A stretch of DNA of 64,000 nt from Aminobacter aganoensis (GTDB taxonomy: Bacteria > Pseudomonadota > Alphaproteobacteria > Rhizobiales > Rhizobiaceae). Of the stretch, positions 51,379-60,077 are shown one piece after another. Position 1 is the stretch's first letter, and each line of letters starts with the position of its first letter. A program made the translations under genes and the position numbers. Under the pieces are notes generated by a model, which saw only the letters and a list, made by a program, of their open reading frames with translations, was not told the origin of the DNA and searched no databases. The stretch is from contig NZ_JACHOU010000011.1 in the NCBI RefSeq assembly GCF_014206975.1, forward strand, positions 98,775 to 162,774. Direction: 5' to 3'.

Positions 51379-52809
51379 TCAGTTGCGGATGCGGACCTGG
51401 TTGCGTCCGCCGGCCTTGGCTTCGTAGAGCGCCTGGTCGGCGGCTGCCAGCATCGCATCGATGGAGGTGCCGAAGTCTGCCCGGTGCGCCGAGACGCCGA
51501 TGCTCACCGTGAACTCCAGCGCTTCGCCGGAGGGCAGGGACAGCTTGGTGGCCTCGACCGCAAGCCGGATGCGCTCGGCCAGCGCCGCCGCCTCGATCAT
51601 GTCCGCCGAGGGCATCAGCACGGCAAATTCCTCGCCGCCCAATCGCCCGAACAGGTCGCCGGCACGCAGGTTCTTCGCCGCCTGCGGGAAGAACGCTTTC
51701 AGCGCGGCGTCGCCGACGCCGTGGCCATGCTCGTCGTTGATGCGCTTGAAGTGGTCGAGGTCGATCATCAGCACGGCGATGTTGCCGTGGCCCTGGATGA
51801 GTTCGTCGAGCCGTGTTTGCCCGCGCTCGAAGAAGGCGCCGCGCGCCAGTGCGCCCGTCAGCGCATCGTAGTTGGCGGTGTGCTGCAGCCTGGCGATCAG
51901 GTCCCTGCGCCCGGAATTGATGCTCGCCACCGTCAGCGGCCCGAGCGCCATCAGCGCGATGCCGAGGCGGATCGAGTCGAGCGAGCGGATCGGGTCCGCC
52001 GGTGCCGCGAGATCGACGAGCCCGGCGGGAATCGAGATCAGCAGCCAGATGCACAACAGCAGGGTCATCACCGAAGTGGTGAACAGGCTGTAGGTGAGCG
52101 CGCACCACAGCAGGGCGGGGATCGGGAACGCCAGCGCGCCTGGACCGCCGATCAGGACGCCTGCGGCGACCGACAGGATCAGGGCAAGGCATGGCGCGCA
52201 ATGCAACATCGTTTCCAGCGACAGGCCGTCGGAAGGCCAGCGGAGGGAGAGCGCCCGAATGCCGGGAAATGTCAGTATGGCCGGCAGGATCACCAGGGTG
52301 TTGACCAGTTCGGTGACGAACCACAGCTTGAAGCCCACCGCGAAGGTGCGGTCGAACAACAGGCCCGCCGCCCCGCCGCCCACAAATGCGGCGGCCACGG
52401 CTGCCATGCAGCAGATGCCGAAGAGGTAGAGCACCGAGACAGGACGCTGCAGCTTCCTGTCGTCGTCGCTGACGAGGCGGAACAGCAGATAGCCCGTGAT
52501 GGCGGAAGACATGTTCGCCGCGGTCAGCCACGCCGTGATGTACCAGCCGCCACCGGTCAGCATGTCCGCCATGACATAGCCGACGAAGGCGGCCGCCCAG
52601 CCGGCCGGGCCGGCATAGCGGGGATTGTGCACCATCAGCCCGAGCAGGATGGCGTTGGCTGGCCAGAAGCTGGCTAGAAAGCCTACCGGCCGCGTGAGGA
52701 TCCCAAACAGCGCTGCGGCGAACACCACGCCACCGACAATCAATATGCCGGGTATCCGCTGCGCCGCGTTCGGAGCGGCGAGCCGGCTTTTGGCCTCAGT
52801 TGCAGACAT
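51379..52809 (-). CDS. MASE1-type membrane diguanylate cyclase (GGDEF)
   Basis: The 476-residue protein has about eight transmembrane helices (residues 15-300) like a MASE1 sensor domain. A C-terminal GGDEF domain carries the active motif RLGGEEFAVLMPS, and the inhibitory RxxD (RAGD) lies five residues before it. It should make cyclic di-GMP and be subject to product inhibition. The input signal is unknown. No phosphodiesterase is nearby. Confidence 0.9.
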   Translation of the reverse strand: MSATEAKSRLAAPNAAQRIPGILIVGGVVFAAALFGILTRPVGFLASFWPANAILLGLMVHNPRYAGPAGWAAAFVGYVMADMLTGGGWYITAWLTAANMSSAITGYLLFRLVSDDDRKLQRPVSVLYLFGICCMAAVAAAFVGGGAAGLLFDRTFAVGFKLWFVTELVNTLVILPAILTFPGIRALSLRWPSDGLSLETMLHCAPCLALILSVAAGVLIGGPGALAFPIPALLWCALTYSLFTTSVMTLLLCIWLLISIPAGLVDLAAPADPIRSLDSIRLGIALMALGPLTVASINSGRRDLIARLQHTANYDALTGALARGAFFERGQTRLDELIQGHGNIAVLMIDLDHFKRINDEHGHGVGDAALKAFFPQAAKNLRAGDLFGRLGGEEFAVLMPSADMIEAAALAERIRLAVEATKLSLPSGEALEFTVSIGVSAHRADFGTSIDAMLAAADQALYEAKAGGRNQVRIRN

Positions 52810-52969
52810 AGGACCCTATATACGTGTTGCCGACGTCCCTTGTTGCCTATGGTTGCAGCAAGGGGTTCAAAACGCCTTAACGCATATGAGGAATGTTGAA
52901 TATCGGAGTCTGCAGGTTTGGGCGTTCGCCGTGCCCGGCTGTGCCGGCTCCACTTGCGTCCAAAGCAGG

Positions 52970-53001
52970 GACGCTCCCCGATGGGATTTGTGGGGAGCGT
53001 C
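52970..53001 (-). terminator. Terminator-like hairpin downstream of the GST gene
   Basis: GACGCTCCCC pairs perfectly with GGGGAGCGTC around a 12-base loop. There is no T run after it, so it may terminate poorly. Confidence 0.5.
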
Positions 53002-53013
53002 TCCAAGGCAAGG

Positions 53014-53718
53014 TCAGGCCGCCAGTCGTGCGTCCAGATCCTGCGCGGTCAGTTGCCCGCAGAAGCCGCCGGAGGATCGATGCGGCGTCTCGTCCTCGAT
53101 GGCGTGGGCAAAGATCACCGCCGGATCGGCCTCGAGCCTGGCCATGTGCCTGTGGATGCCGGGGAAGTCCCTGGCGATGTCGAACAGGCCGAGGTCCTCG
53201 CCCCAGCGCGCGATGCCGATGAAGTAGGCGTCGGCCACCGTCTTGGTGTTGCCGGCCAGCCACTCCCGACCTTCGAGCACGCCTTGCAGATAGGCATAGG
53301 CTTCGGCCGACTTTTCGCGGGCGAGGCGGCGCAGGAACGCCTTGCCGGCATGGTCGTCCTCGTCCAGCTTGTAGGCGTTCCAGCCATAGCCGAGGTCCGA
53401 ATGCAGGGTCGTGTGCAGGTAGGAGAGCATCCAGTTGAGGTCGTCGAACTCCCTGGTGCCCTGGGCGAAGCCCAGCCCCTTGTCGAGGCCGCGGGCGGCG
53501 ATGTTGTGCAGGATTGCCAGGCTTTCGGTCAGCGGCTTGCCGTCCGGTGCGATCATCGCCGGTGTCTGGCCGAGCGGGCTCACCCTGGCAAAGCCTTCGG
53601 AGCGTTTCGACAGCATGTCGATGCGGTGCAGGCGGTAGGGCTGGCCGAGCCATTCGAGGGCCACGATCGAGCCGAAGGAGCAGCCGTGGGGCACGCCGTA
53701 AAAGAGCACAGGTTCCAT
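53014..53718 (-). CDS. Glutathione S-transferase family protein
   Basis: The 234-residue protein has an N-terminal thioredoxin-like domain (VLFYGVPHGCSFGSIVALEW, PLGQTPAMIAPDGKPLTESL) with the glutathione-contact residues SLAIL. A C-terminal helical domain (REWLAGNTKTVADAYFIGI) follows. The ATG at 53718 follows AAGGACGAG. It is divergent from an HxlR regulator, which likely controls it. The substrate is unknown. Confidence 0.85.
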   Translation of the reverse strand: MEPVLFYGVPHGCSFGSIVALEWLGQPYRLHRIDMLSKRSEGFARVSPLGQTPAMIAPDGKPLTESLAILHNIAARGLDKGLGFAQGTREFDDLNWMLSYLHTTLHSDLGYGWNAYKLDEDDHAGKAFLRRLAREKSAEAYAYLQGVLEGREWLAGNTKTVADAYFIGIARWGEDLGLFDIARDFPGIHRHMARLEADPAVIFAHAIEDETPHRSSGGFCGQLTAQDLDARLAA

Positions 53719-53795
53719 TTCTCGTCCTTTCGAAATCGGGCCGCGAAGCATTCGCGGCGTGCCGCAGAACCTATGCATTGCTTTCATTCCAACAA

Positions 53796-53820
53796 GTACC
53801 TACAATTTTGTAAGGTACTG
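53796..53820. promoter_or_regulatory. Dyad operator between GST and HxlR genes
   Basis: AGTACCT (53796-53802) and AGGTACT (53814-53820) form a 7-bp inverted repeat with an 11-base AT-rich spacer. HxlR proteins usually bind such divergent promoter dyads. It lies 28 bases before the HxlR start. Confidence 0.6.
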
Positions 53821-53847
53821 ACTTCAAAGTAAGAATTGAGGAATTCC

Positions 53848-54192
53848 ATGGCAAAGACGCAGCCAGAGAGTTGCGGCCTCGGCCCCGCATTCCAGGTCAT
53901 CGGCGGCAAATGGAAGGCGCTGATCCTGTGGCTCGTGCACACCGAACCGCGCCGTTTCGGCGAGTTGAAGCGCCTGGTGCCCGATATCAGCGAGAAGATG
54001 CTGATCCAGCAGCTGCGCGAAATGGAGGCCGATGGTCTGGTCCACCGCGAGGTTTTTCACGAAGTGCCGCCGCGGGTCGAATACTCGGCGACGTCGCTCG
54101 GGCAATCGCTCGACGATGCCCTCGTTCCGCTCGCCAACTGGGGCAAGGCGCATGGCGCCGCCATCGAGGCGCGCAAGGCGAAGGTTGCCTAG
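53848..54192 (+). CDS. HxlR family transcriptional regulator
   Basis: The 114-residue winged-helix protein has the family signature FQVIGGKWKALILWLV then RRFGELKRLVPDISEKMLIQ, and one cysteine near the start (ESCGLG) typical of redox- or aldehyde-sensing members. The ATG at 53848 follows GAGGA. A TTG 12 bases upstream is less likely. It probably controls the divergent GST gene. Confidence 0.88.
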   Translation: MAKTQPESCGLGPAFQVIGGKWKALILWLVHTEPRRFGELKRLVPDISEKMLIQQLREMEADGLVHREVFHEVPPRVEYSATSLGQSLDDALVPLANWGKAHGAAIEARKAKVA

Positions 54193-54225
54193 CTTGCGGC
54201 ATCCCTTGCAAGGCTGAGGAACGCC

Positions 54226-54549
54226 TCAACCTTCGAGGTTCTGCTTCAGCCGGTCGAGAATGCTCATTGCGTGGCCGGCATATCCGCTGATCCAACGGTC
54301 GTGGATCAGCTTGATCGGCATCGAATTGAGGTGGTTCCAGCGCTCGCGCCCCTCGCGCCGCGCCACCACCAGTTCCGCCTCCTCCAGAACCTTTAGATGC
54401 TGCATCACGGTGCAGCGGTCCATGTCGTCGAAGCGTTCGCACAGCGTGCCCGTGGTAAGCGGCCCATCCTTCAGGCAATCGAGCATCAGGCGCCGGCGAG
54501 GATGAGCCAGGGCCTTGAAAACATTATCGTCTTTCGAATCGGTTGACAT
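54226..54549 (-). CDS. ArsR family transcriptional regulator
   Basis: The 107-residue winged-helix protein begins with FKALAHPRRRLMLDCLKDGP. The recognition helix region is CTVMQHLKVLEEAELVVARR. It lacks the metal-binding cysteine set, so it is of the SRPBCC-associated kind. The start lies inside an AT-rich dyad and has no ribosome site, so a leaderless mRNA is possible. It is divergent from the AHSA1-like and VOC genes. Confidence 0.87.
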   Translation of the reverse strand: MSTDSKDDNVFKALAHPRRRLMLDCLKDGPLTTGTLCERFDDMDRCTVMQHLKVLEEAELVVARREGRERWNHLNSMPIKLIHDRWISGYAGHAMSILDRLKQNLEG

Positions 54550-54566
54550 GTTATGTTTTTATAACA
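54549..54566. promoter_or_regulatory. AT-rich dyad between ArsR and AHSA1 genes
   Basis: TGTTAT (54549-54554) and ATAACA (54561-54566) form an inverted repeat around GTTTTT. It overlaps the first base of the ArsR start codon, which suggests autoregulation of both divergent genes. Confidence 0.55.
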
Positions 54567-54599
54567 CATTATCGCCAGATGCAAGCAGAGGAGATCATA

Positions 54600-55085
54600 A
54601 TGTCCCTTGGTTTCAAGGTTTCGGGGCGCATAGCCAAGCCCGTCCATGAGGTGTTCGACGCGGTCGTCAATCCGACGAAGCTCAGTGCCTATTTCACCAC
54701 CATCCGCGGCGCCAGCGCACCGCTGGTCGCCGGCACGACGGTCACCTGGTGGGGCTCGGTGCCGGTCGAGGTCGAGGAGATCGAGCAAGACAAGCGCATC
54801 GTGTTGCGCTGGGACGCCGAGGTGGCCGAGGGCCAGCCGGCCTACAAGACCAGGATCGAGATGGGCTTCGAGGTGCTGGAGGAAGGCTCGACCTTTGTCA
54901 CCATCGGCGAATCGGGCTGGGTCGAGGATCAGGTCGGCCGCAAGGCGTCCTACGGCAATTGCGAGGGCTGGGCCGAGATGCTGTCGGCGATGAAGGCCTG
55001 GCTCGAATACGGCATCAACCTGCGCGAGGGCTTTTATCCCTCTGAGATGCGCGGCGAACTGCCGACGACCAGCGAACGAAAATGA
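54600..55085 (+). CDS. SRPBCC/AHSA1 family protein
   Basis: The 161-residue protein has the START-like fold of Aha1-type proteins, with VSGRIAKPVHEVFDAVVNP near residue 7, then TTVTWWGSVPVEVEEI and NCEGWAEMLSAMKAWLEYG. These proteins bind hydrophobic ligands. ArsR-AHSA1 pairs are widespread and of unknown ligand. The ATG at 54600 follows AGAGGAG. The next gene follows after 11 bases. Confidence 0.85.
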   Translation: MSLGFKVSGRIAKPVHEVFDAVVNPTKLSAYFTTIRGASAPLVAGTTVTWWGSVPVEVEEIEQDKRIVLRWDAEVAEGQPAYKTRIEMGFEVLEEGSTFVTIGESGWVEDQVGRKASYGNCEGWAEMLSAMKAWLEYGINLREGFYPSEMRGELPTTSERK

Positions 55086-55096
55086 GGAGCCAGACA

Positions 55097-55459
55097 ATGG
55101 GTGCAAGGATCGAAGGCGGCATCAACATCGCCATGAAGGTGCCAAGCCATCAATACCAGGCGACGATTGCCTTTTACCACGACGTGGTCGGCCTGGAGGG
55201 CATCCCGGAGAAGGCGCCGGCCGTCGGCTTCAAGCTTGGCCCCAACCAGCTGTGGATCGACGAGGCGCCGACCATGAGCCAGGCCGAGGTCTGGCTGGAA
55301 CTGTTCACGCCCGATTTTGCCGGCACGCTCAGGCAACTCGGCGATGCGGGCGCGGTGCGCTGCGACCCGATCGAGCCGCTGGGCGACAGCTTCCGCGGCG
55401 GCTGGATCATGAACCCGGCCAACATCGTGCACATGGTGCGCGAACCCGACGCCTGGTGA
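55097..55459 (+). CDS. VOC (glyoxalase-like) family protein
   Basis: The 120-residue protein has one vicinal-oxygen-chelate unit (QYQATIAFYHDVVGLEGIPE, VWLELFTPDFAG, GWIMNPANIVHMVREP). The ATG at 55097 lies after GAGGAG. An earlier ATG at 55082 overlaps the upstream stop as ATGA. It is co-transcribed with the AHSA1 gene. Whether it has a metal-dependent activity is unknown, since a single unit would need to dimerise. Confidence 0.82.
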   Translation: MGARIEGGINIAMKVPSHQYQATIAFYHDVVGLEGIPEKAPAVGFKLGPNQLWIDEAPTMSQAEVWLELFTPDFAGTLRQLGDAGAVRCDPIEPLGDSFRGGWIMNPANIVHMVREPDAW

Positions 55460-55512
55460 GCATGGCGGCAGCGTCTCGGGCGGCGGGGATTGCCCGTCGC
55501 CGCCCGATCTCG

Positions 55513-56223
55513 TCAGGCCGTGTGAAACCGCATCTCGCCGTTGCTCAGGAAGCACGCCTTGTCGAACAGCTTGAGGTCGAGCGGATTGGGCAGCCTGACA
55601 TCGTCCAGGTCCGGCACCGACTTCGTCGACGGATCATAGGAGCGGTCGATCTGCGAGATCATGACGACGATCAGTCCCCTGTCGCGCGCCAGCGATCTCA
55701 GCGTGCGCACCTGATCCATCAGTGAGGGGTTCTCGCGCTTCTGGTCGAGCAGTTGCAGGTAGTCGACCACAACGACGGTTCCGCGCGGCGATGACGCCAT
55801 GCGCCTGGCGATATGCCCGGCGCTGATGGCATCGGAACTGTCGAGGTCGAACAGGTCGCCGAGCTGCGCGCTGTCGGCGCCGATGGCGCGAAAACGGTCC
55901 AGCACCTCCTTTTCCGTATATTCCAGCGTGAAGAAGCTGCTGCGCCGGCCGGCCTTCATCGCCTCGACGGCAAGCTCGAGCCCCATCAGCGTCTTGCCCT
56001 GGCCCGGCCGCGCGCCGAGCAGAACGAGGTCGCCGGGTGAGAGCCGCGCGAACAGCTTGCCTGCCGGCCGCGTCGCCGCCGACGTTGCGGCGAGCAGGCT
56101 CCATGCGCCAAAGCCTTCCTCGGCCGCTACGCGGTCGAGTGCCTGGTGCAATGGCATATGGCCGGTCCTGGCGAGAAGCCTGGCCCTGCGCTTCAGCATG
56201 GGTATGGGTGCGGAAAGTTTCAT
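55513..56223 (-). CDS. DnaB-like RecA-fold ATPase
   Basis: The 236-residue protein has the RecA-fold of replicative helicases, with Walker A LGARPGQGKTLMGLELA near residue 68 and Walker B TVVVVDYLQLLDQKR near 150. A sensor region VVMISQIDRSYD is near 190. It lacks the DnaB N-terminal domain and stands alone. Similar short proteins occur in Hyphomicrobiales. Whether it acts on DNA is not known. Confidence 0.75.
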   Translation of the reverse strand: MKLSAPIPMLKRRARLLARTGHMPLHQALDRVAAEEGFGAWSLLAATSAATRPAGKLFARLSPGDLVLLGARPGQGKTLMGLELAVEAMKAGRRSSFFTLEYTEKEVLDRFRAIGADSAQLGDLFDLDSSDAISAGHIARRMASSPRGTVVVVDYLQLLDQKRENPSLMDQVRTLRSLARDRGLIVVMISQIDRSYDPSTKSVPDLDDVRLPNPLDLKLFDKACFLSNGEMRFHTA

Positions 56224-56406
56224 CCGGCGAACCTCCTATCGCGAGCAGTCGTCGCAACCCCTCCTTATGCAAGCGCTCGAACAGTTGGCTCGGAAATCGA
56301 GACACCCTGCACGAACTGTACTTTCCCGATGGAGGGGGGAGGCGTGGGCTGCGCCAGAATCAGATCATAGCCCAGAATCCAGTGGCCTGAAATTGGCGCG
56401 GAACGA

Positions 56407-56433
56407 AAACGGCGGGCTTTTGGCCCGCCGTTT
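56407..56433 (-). terminator. Terminator downstream of the TerC gene
   Basis: AAACGGCGGGC (56407-56417) pairs with GCCCGCCGTTT (56423-56433) around a 5-base loop, with a short T run on the minus strand. Confidence 0.8.
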
Positions 56434-56442
56434 GGCTTGGTG

Positions 56443-57204
56443 TCAGTGCTTTTCGGCGTTCTGTTGCCTGCGGCGATTCCGCTGCAGCATGTTGAGGCCC
56501 TCGACCAGCGCCGAGAAGCCCATGGCGGCATAGATGTAGCCCTTGGGCACATGGTAGCCGAAGCCGTCGGCGATCAGCGTCATGCCGATCATCAGCAGGA
56601 AGCCCAGCGCCAGCATGACGATGGTCGGGTTCTTCTCGATGAAGGTGGCGAGCGGGGTCGCCGCCAGCAGCATCACCGTCACGGCCACGATCACGGCGAT
56701 GTACATGATACCGATCTCGTCGGTCATGCCGACGGCGGTGATGATCGAGTCGATCGAGAACACCAGGTCGAGCACCAGGATCTGGAAGATCGCGGCACCC
56801 ATCGACAGCTGCAGCGTCCGCGACACCATCTCGTCCTTGTGGTCTTCGGGATCGACCGAGTGGTGGATTTCCTTGGTCGCCTTCCACACCAGGAACAGGC
56901 CGCCGGCGATCAGGATCAGGTCGCGCCAGGAGAAGCCGTGGCCGAAGGCGCTGAACACCGGCGCCGTCAGCGCGACGATGAAGGAAATCGTGGCCAGCAG
57001 CACCAGCCGCATGATCAGTGCCGCGCCGATGCCGAGCCGCCGCGCCTTGGCGCGCTGGTGTACCGGCAATTTGTTGGTCAGGATCGAGATGAAGATCAGG
57101 TTGTCGATGCCGAGCACGACCTCGAGCGCAATCAGGGTCAACAGCGCCACCCAGGCGGTGGGGTCGTTGACGAAGGCGAAATATGGCGCCAGGAATTCGA
57201 TCAT
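56443..57204 (-). CDS. TerC family integral membrane protein
   Basis: The 253-residue protein has about seven transmembrane helices. It has TerC family motifs [21 protein letters not shown] near residue 28 (core [12 protein letters not shown]) and [15 protein letters not shown] near 128. Acidic residues inside the membrane are consistent with manganese or other metal transport known in the family. The ATG at 57204 is clear. The substrate is not known here. Confidence 0.88.
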   Translation of the reverse strand: MIEFLAPYFAFVNDPTAWVALLTLIALEVVLGIDNLIFISILTNKLPVHQRAKARRLGIGAALIMRLVLLATISFIVALTAPVFSAFGHGFSWRDLILIAGGLFLVWKATKEIHHSVDPEDHKDEMVSRTLQLSMGAAIFQILVLDLVFSIDSIITAVGMTDEIGIMYIAVIVAVTVMLLAATPLATFIEKNPTIVMLALGFLLMIGMTLIADGFGYHVPKGYIYAAMGFSALVEGLNMLQRNRRRQQNAEKH

Positions 57205-57275
57205 CTGCGTGTCCCCGTTGTTCTTCTAAATGTCAATCGAGCGGCTGGTGGGCCGCTCTCGCGCAACTGAAAATT

Positions 57276-57326
57276 GTTGGAGCGGCCGTTGCGCGTGCCA
57301 CCTGGCCGCGCAAAGGCCGCTCTAAC
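57276..57326. repeat. REP-like hairpin between TerC gene and YmdB-like gene
   Basis: A 20-bp stem with one mismatch and one G-T pair (57276-57295 with 57307-57326) surrounds an 11-base loop. The outer arm reads TTAGAGCGGCCTTTGCGCG on the minus strand, close to the hairpin at 45844-45891. Confidence 0.75.
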
Positions 57327-57377
57327 ATTTGCTGACTTGTTGCGGGCAAGTATGCATCCACCGGCCCCTCGTCAATG

Positions 57378-58202
57378 TCAGGACCAGAAGGAAGGAACGG
57401 TTTCTTCGAGACGGGGACCGCGGCGCAGCGGCGCGATCCGCTCGGCCAGGCCGGTGCGGTCGGAAATGTCGACGCCGACGCCGCAGATGGTGGCCGGGCC
57501 GTTGGCAGCCTCGAAGCGACCCTTCGGCACCTTGGAGAGGAAGCGGTTGAGCGGCTCCTCCTTGTCCATGCCGAGCGAGGAGTCGTAGTCGCCGCACATA
57601 CCGGCGTCGGTCAGGTAGGCGGTGCCGCCGTTGAGGATCTGGTGGTCGGCGGTCGGCTGGTGCGTGTGCGTGCCGACGACGAGGCTGGCGCGGCCGTCGA
57701 CGAAATGGGCGAAGCACATCTTCTCGCTGGTCGCCTCGGCATGGAAGTCGACCACCACCGCATCGGCCTGCTCGCCAAGCGGACAGGCGGACAGTTCGCG
57801 CTCGCCGGCCTGAAACGGATCGTCGAGCTCGGGATGCATGAACACCCGGCCCATGATGTTCGACACCAGCACGCGGGCGCCGTTCTTGGCGATGTAGAGG
57901 CCCGAGCCGCGGCCAGGCGTGCCCTTGGGAAAGTTCGCCGGGCGCAGGAAGCGGTCCTCGCGCGGCGCAAAGGCCAGCGCCTCGCGCTGGTCCCAGACGT
58001 GGTTTCCGGTGGTCACGACGTCGGCGCCGGCATTGATGGTTTCGCGGAAGATTTCCTCGGTGATGCCGAAGCCGCCGGCGGCGTTCTCGCCGTTGACGAT
58101 GACGAAATCGAGCCGGAAATCCGAAATCAGGCCGGGCAATTGCTCCCACACCGCCGTGCGGCCCGCCTTGCCAACCATGTCGCCCAGAAAAAGAAGTCTC
58201 AT
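57378..58202 (-). CDS. YmdB family metallophosphoesterase
   Basis: The 274-residue protein has the calcineurin-like motif set: MRLLFLGDMVGKAGRTAV near the start, VNGENAAGGFG near 38, TTGNHVWDQRE near 65 and VVGTHTHQPTADH near 175. YmdB in Bacillus hydrolyses cyclic AMP and other 2',3'-cyclic nucleotides. The gene lies 8 bp downstream of the cyclo-ligase gene, the usual order, on the same strand. Confidence 0.9.
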   Translation of the reverse strand: MRLLFLGDMVGKAGRTAVWEQLPGLISDFRLDFVIVNGENAAGGFGITEEIFRETINAGADVVTTGNHVWDQREALAFAPREDRFLRPANFPKGTPGRGSGLYIAKNGARVLVSNIMGRVFMHPELDDPFQAGERELSACPLGEQADAVVVDFHAEATSEKMCFAHFVDGRASLVVGTHTHQPTADHQILNGGTAYLTDAGMCGDYDSSLGMDKEEPLNRFLSKVPKGRFEAANGPATICGVGVDISDRTGLAERIAPLRRGPRLEETVPSFWS

Positions 58203-58210
58203 GAAATCAT

Positions 58211-58798
58211 CTACAATTCAGAGACGAATCTGCGCAACCCGCTTTCGGTCAGTATTTCGGGGATGATGACGTCGTGGTTCTCGTCGGGAACGCGCTCGAC
58301 CTGCTGGCAGTCGAAGGCGATGCCGATCAGCCTCGGCTCGATGCCCTTGTCCTGCAGCTTGGCGATGGCCCGGTCGTAATATCCCGCGCCATAGCCGATG
58401 CGGTGGCCGCGCCCGTCGAAGGCGGCCAGCGGCACCAGCATGATGCTGGGGTCGAGCACCTCGGCCTCCGCATGCGGCCCGACCGTGCCAAAGCCCATGT
58501 CAACCATCGGCGCACCGCGCACGAGTTCGCGGAAGACGATGGTGTGCTTGTCGAGGATCGCCGGCAGGCAGAGCCGCGCGCCATGCTCGCGCAGCGCAAA
58601 CATCATTGGCCGCACGTCGACCTCCGAGCGCATCGGCCAGAAGCCGGAAACGATCGTGCCGGGCTCGAACCGGATGTTGTCGCGGGCGGTCTCGGCCATC
58701 TCCAGCGAAGCCTCGATGCGCCAGAACTCGTCGAGCCTGTCGCGGCGGGCCAGCGCTTCCTTGCGCAACTGCTTCTTGATCTCGCGGTGGGAAGTCAT
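58211..58798 (-). CDS. 5-formyltetrahydrofolate cyclo-ligase
   Basis: The enzyme recycles 5-formyl-THF to 5,10-methenyl-THF with ATP. The 195-residue protein has the basic N-terminal KKQLRKEALARRD and the signature IGYGAGYYDRAIAKL near residue 135. A conserved FDCQQVERVPDENHD region lies near the end. It is the gene that usually follows the 6S RNA gene in proteobacteria, and here a probable 6S RNA lies immediately upstream. Confidence 0.92.
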   Translation of the reverse strand: MTSHREIKKQLRKEALARRDRLDEFWRIEASLEMAETARDNIRFEPGTIVSGFWPMRSEVDVRPMMFALREHGARLCLPAILDKHTIVFRELVRGAPMVDMGFGTVGPHAEAEVLDPSIMLVPLAAFDGRGHRIGYGAGYYDRAIAKLQDKGIEPRLIGIAFDCQQVERVPDENHDVIIPEILTESGLRRFVSEL

Positions 58799-58879
58799 GC
58801 CGGTGGTCGCCCCATTCTCCTGTCGTCACAGGTGTTTGGCACACCGGCTGCGGCCACGGCAACGCACAAGTCGCCGCTT

Positions 58880-59030
58880 TTCGGGCCTGGGTAGGCAGGT
58901 TCTATCTGGATGGGGAGGGTGACGATCCACGCAACCGGTGAAGAAGTCGATCCCGGAGACCTACAAAGTAGGTGGGCGCCGTATGGAAGAACCCACGGGT
59001 CCTCCCAGGGACAGCTCCCTAAGGATCGTT
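58880..59030 (-). ncRNA. ssrS: Probable 6S RNA
   Basis: On the minus strand CCTGGG (59004-59009) can pair with CCCAGG (58886-58891), and GGTTC with GAACC just inside, closing a rod. An internal hairpin ACCTAC-TTT-GTAGGT lies near 58960-58975. The place, directly upstream of the cyclo-ligase gene, is the classic one for 6S RNA, which binds RNA polymerase. The ends are approximate. Confidence 0.55.
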
Positions 59031-59214
59031 AAGGCCCCGGGGAATATTGCTCTCCTGCCGCGAGGCGCAGACCGTCCCCGCCAATATAGGCGCTGTGGCG
59101 GCGATGCGCCATGGCCATGCGCCGCCGGCGCAATGATATTTGCGAGGCGGGATGCTGCGCTTGCCCCACCGCCCGCACCTCCCTAGTGTCTCCGGCGAAA
59201 GATTGGAGCTTCGC

Positions 59215-60054
59215 ATGCGGTTTGAAGGAACGTCGGCCTATGTCGCCGACAAGGATCTGATGGTGGCGGTCAATGCGGCGATCGCGCTGGAGCGGCCGCT
59301 TTTGGTCAAGGGCGAGCCGGGCACCGGCAAGACCGAGCTTGCGCGCCAGGTGGCGGCCGGCCTCGGCCTCGAGATGATCGAGTGGAACGTCAAGTCCACC
59401 ACCAAGGCGCAGCAGGGCCTCTACGAATATGATGCAGTGTCGCGCCTGCGCGACAGCCAACTCGGCGACGGCCGCTTCAACGACATCAAGAACTACATCA
59501 AGCGCGGCAAGCTGTGGGACGCCTTCGCCGCCGACAGGAAGGTCGTGCTCCTGATCGATGAGATCGACAAGGCCGACATCGAGTTTCCCAACGACCTGCT
59601 GCAGGAACTCGATCGCATGGAGTTCTTCGTCTACGAGACCGGCGAGACGATAGCCGCCAAGGTGCGCCCGATCGTCATCATCACCTCCAACAACGAGAAA
59701 GAACTGCCCGACGCCTTCCTGCGGCGCTGCTTCTTCCACTACATCCGCTTCCCCGACGTCGACACGCTGCACAAGATCGTCGAGGTCCACTATCCCGGCA
59801 TCAAGCAGAACCTGGTGCGCGCGGCCCTGACCCAGTTCTACGAGATCCGCGACGTCGCGGGGCTGAAGAAGAAGCCGTCGACGTCGGAAGCGCTCGACTG
59901 GATCCGCCTGCTGGTCGCCGACGACGTCGCGCCGGAAGATTTGCGCGCCGACCCCAGGAACGCGCTGCCCAAGCTGCATGGCGCCCTGCTCAAGAACGAG
60001 CAGGACGTGCACCTGTTCGAGCGGCTGGCGTTCATGGCCAGACGGCAGGGGTGA
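59215..60054 (+). CDS. MoxR family AAA ATPase
   Basis: The 279-residue protein has Walker A VKGEPGTGKTELARQV near residue 36 and Walker B VLLIDEIDKAD near 112. A sensor region VIITSNNEKELPDAFLRRC follows. MoxR ATPases work with a von Willebrand A protein as a chaperone to mature metal enzymes or envelope proteins. The ATG at 59215 follows GGAG. An upstream extension has no similarity. The vWA partner gene lies 2.1 kb downstream, with two genes between. Confidence 0.92.
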   Translation: MRFEGTSAYVADKDLMVAVNAAIALERPLLVKGEPGTGKTELARQVAAGLGLEMIEWNVKSTTKAQQGLYEYDAVSRLRDSQLGDGRFNDIKNYIKRGKLWDAFAADRKVVLLIDEIDKADIEFPNDLLQELDRMEFFVYETGETIAAKVRPIVIITSNNEKELPDAFLRRCFFHYIRFPDVDTLHKIVEVHYPGIKQNLVRAALTQFYEIRDVAGLKKKPSTSEALDWIRLLVADDVAPEDLRADPRNALPKLHGALLKNEQDVHLFERLAFMARRQG

Positions 60055-60077
60055 TCTGAAAGTCTTGCGTTGCAGGC

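Noticed and set aside
52740..53006. Short minus-strand frame between GGDEF and GST genes
   Set aside because: The sequence is basic and without family-like features, and it overlaps the GGDEF start and a hairpin.
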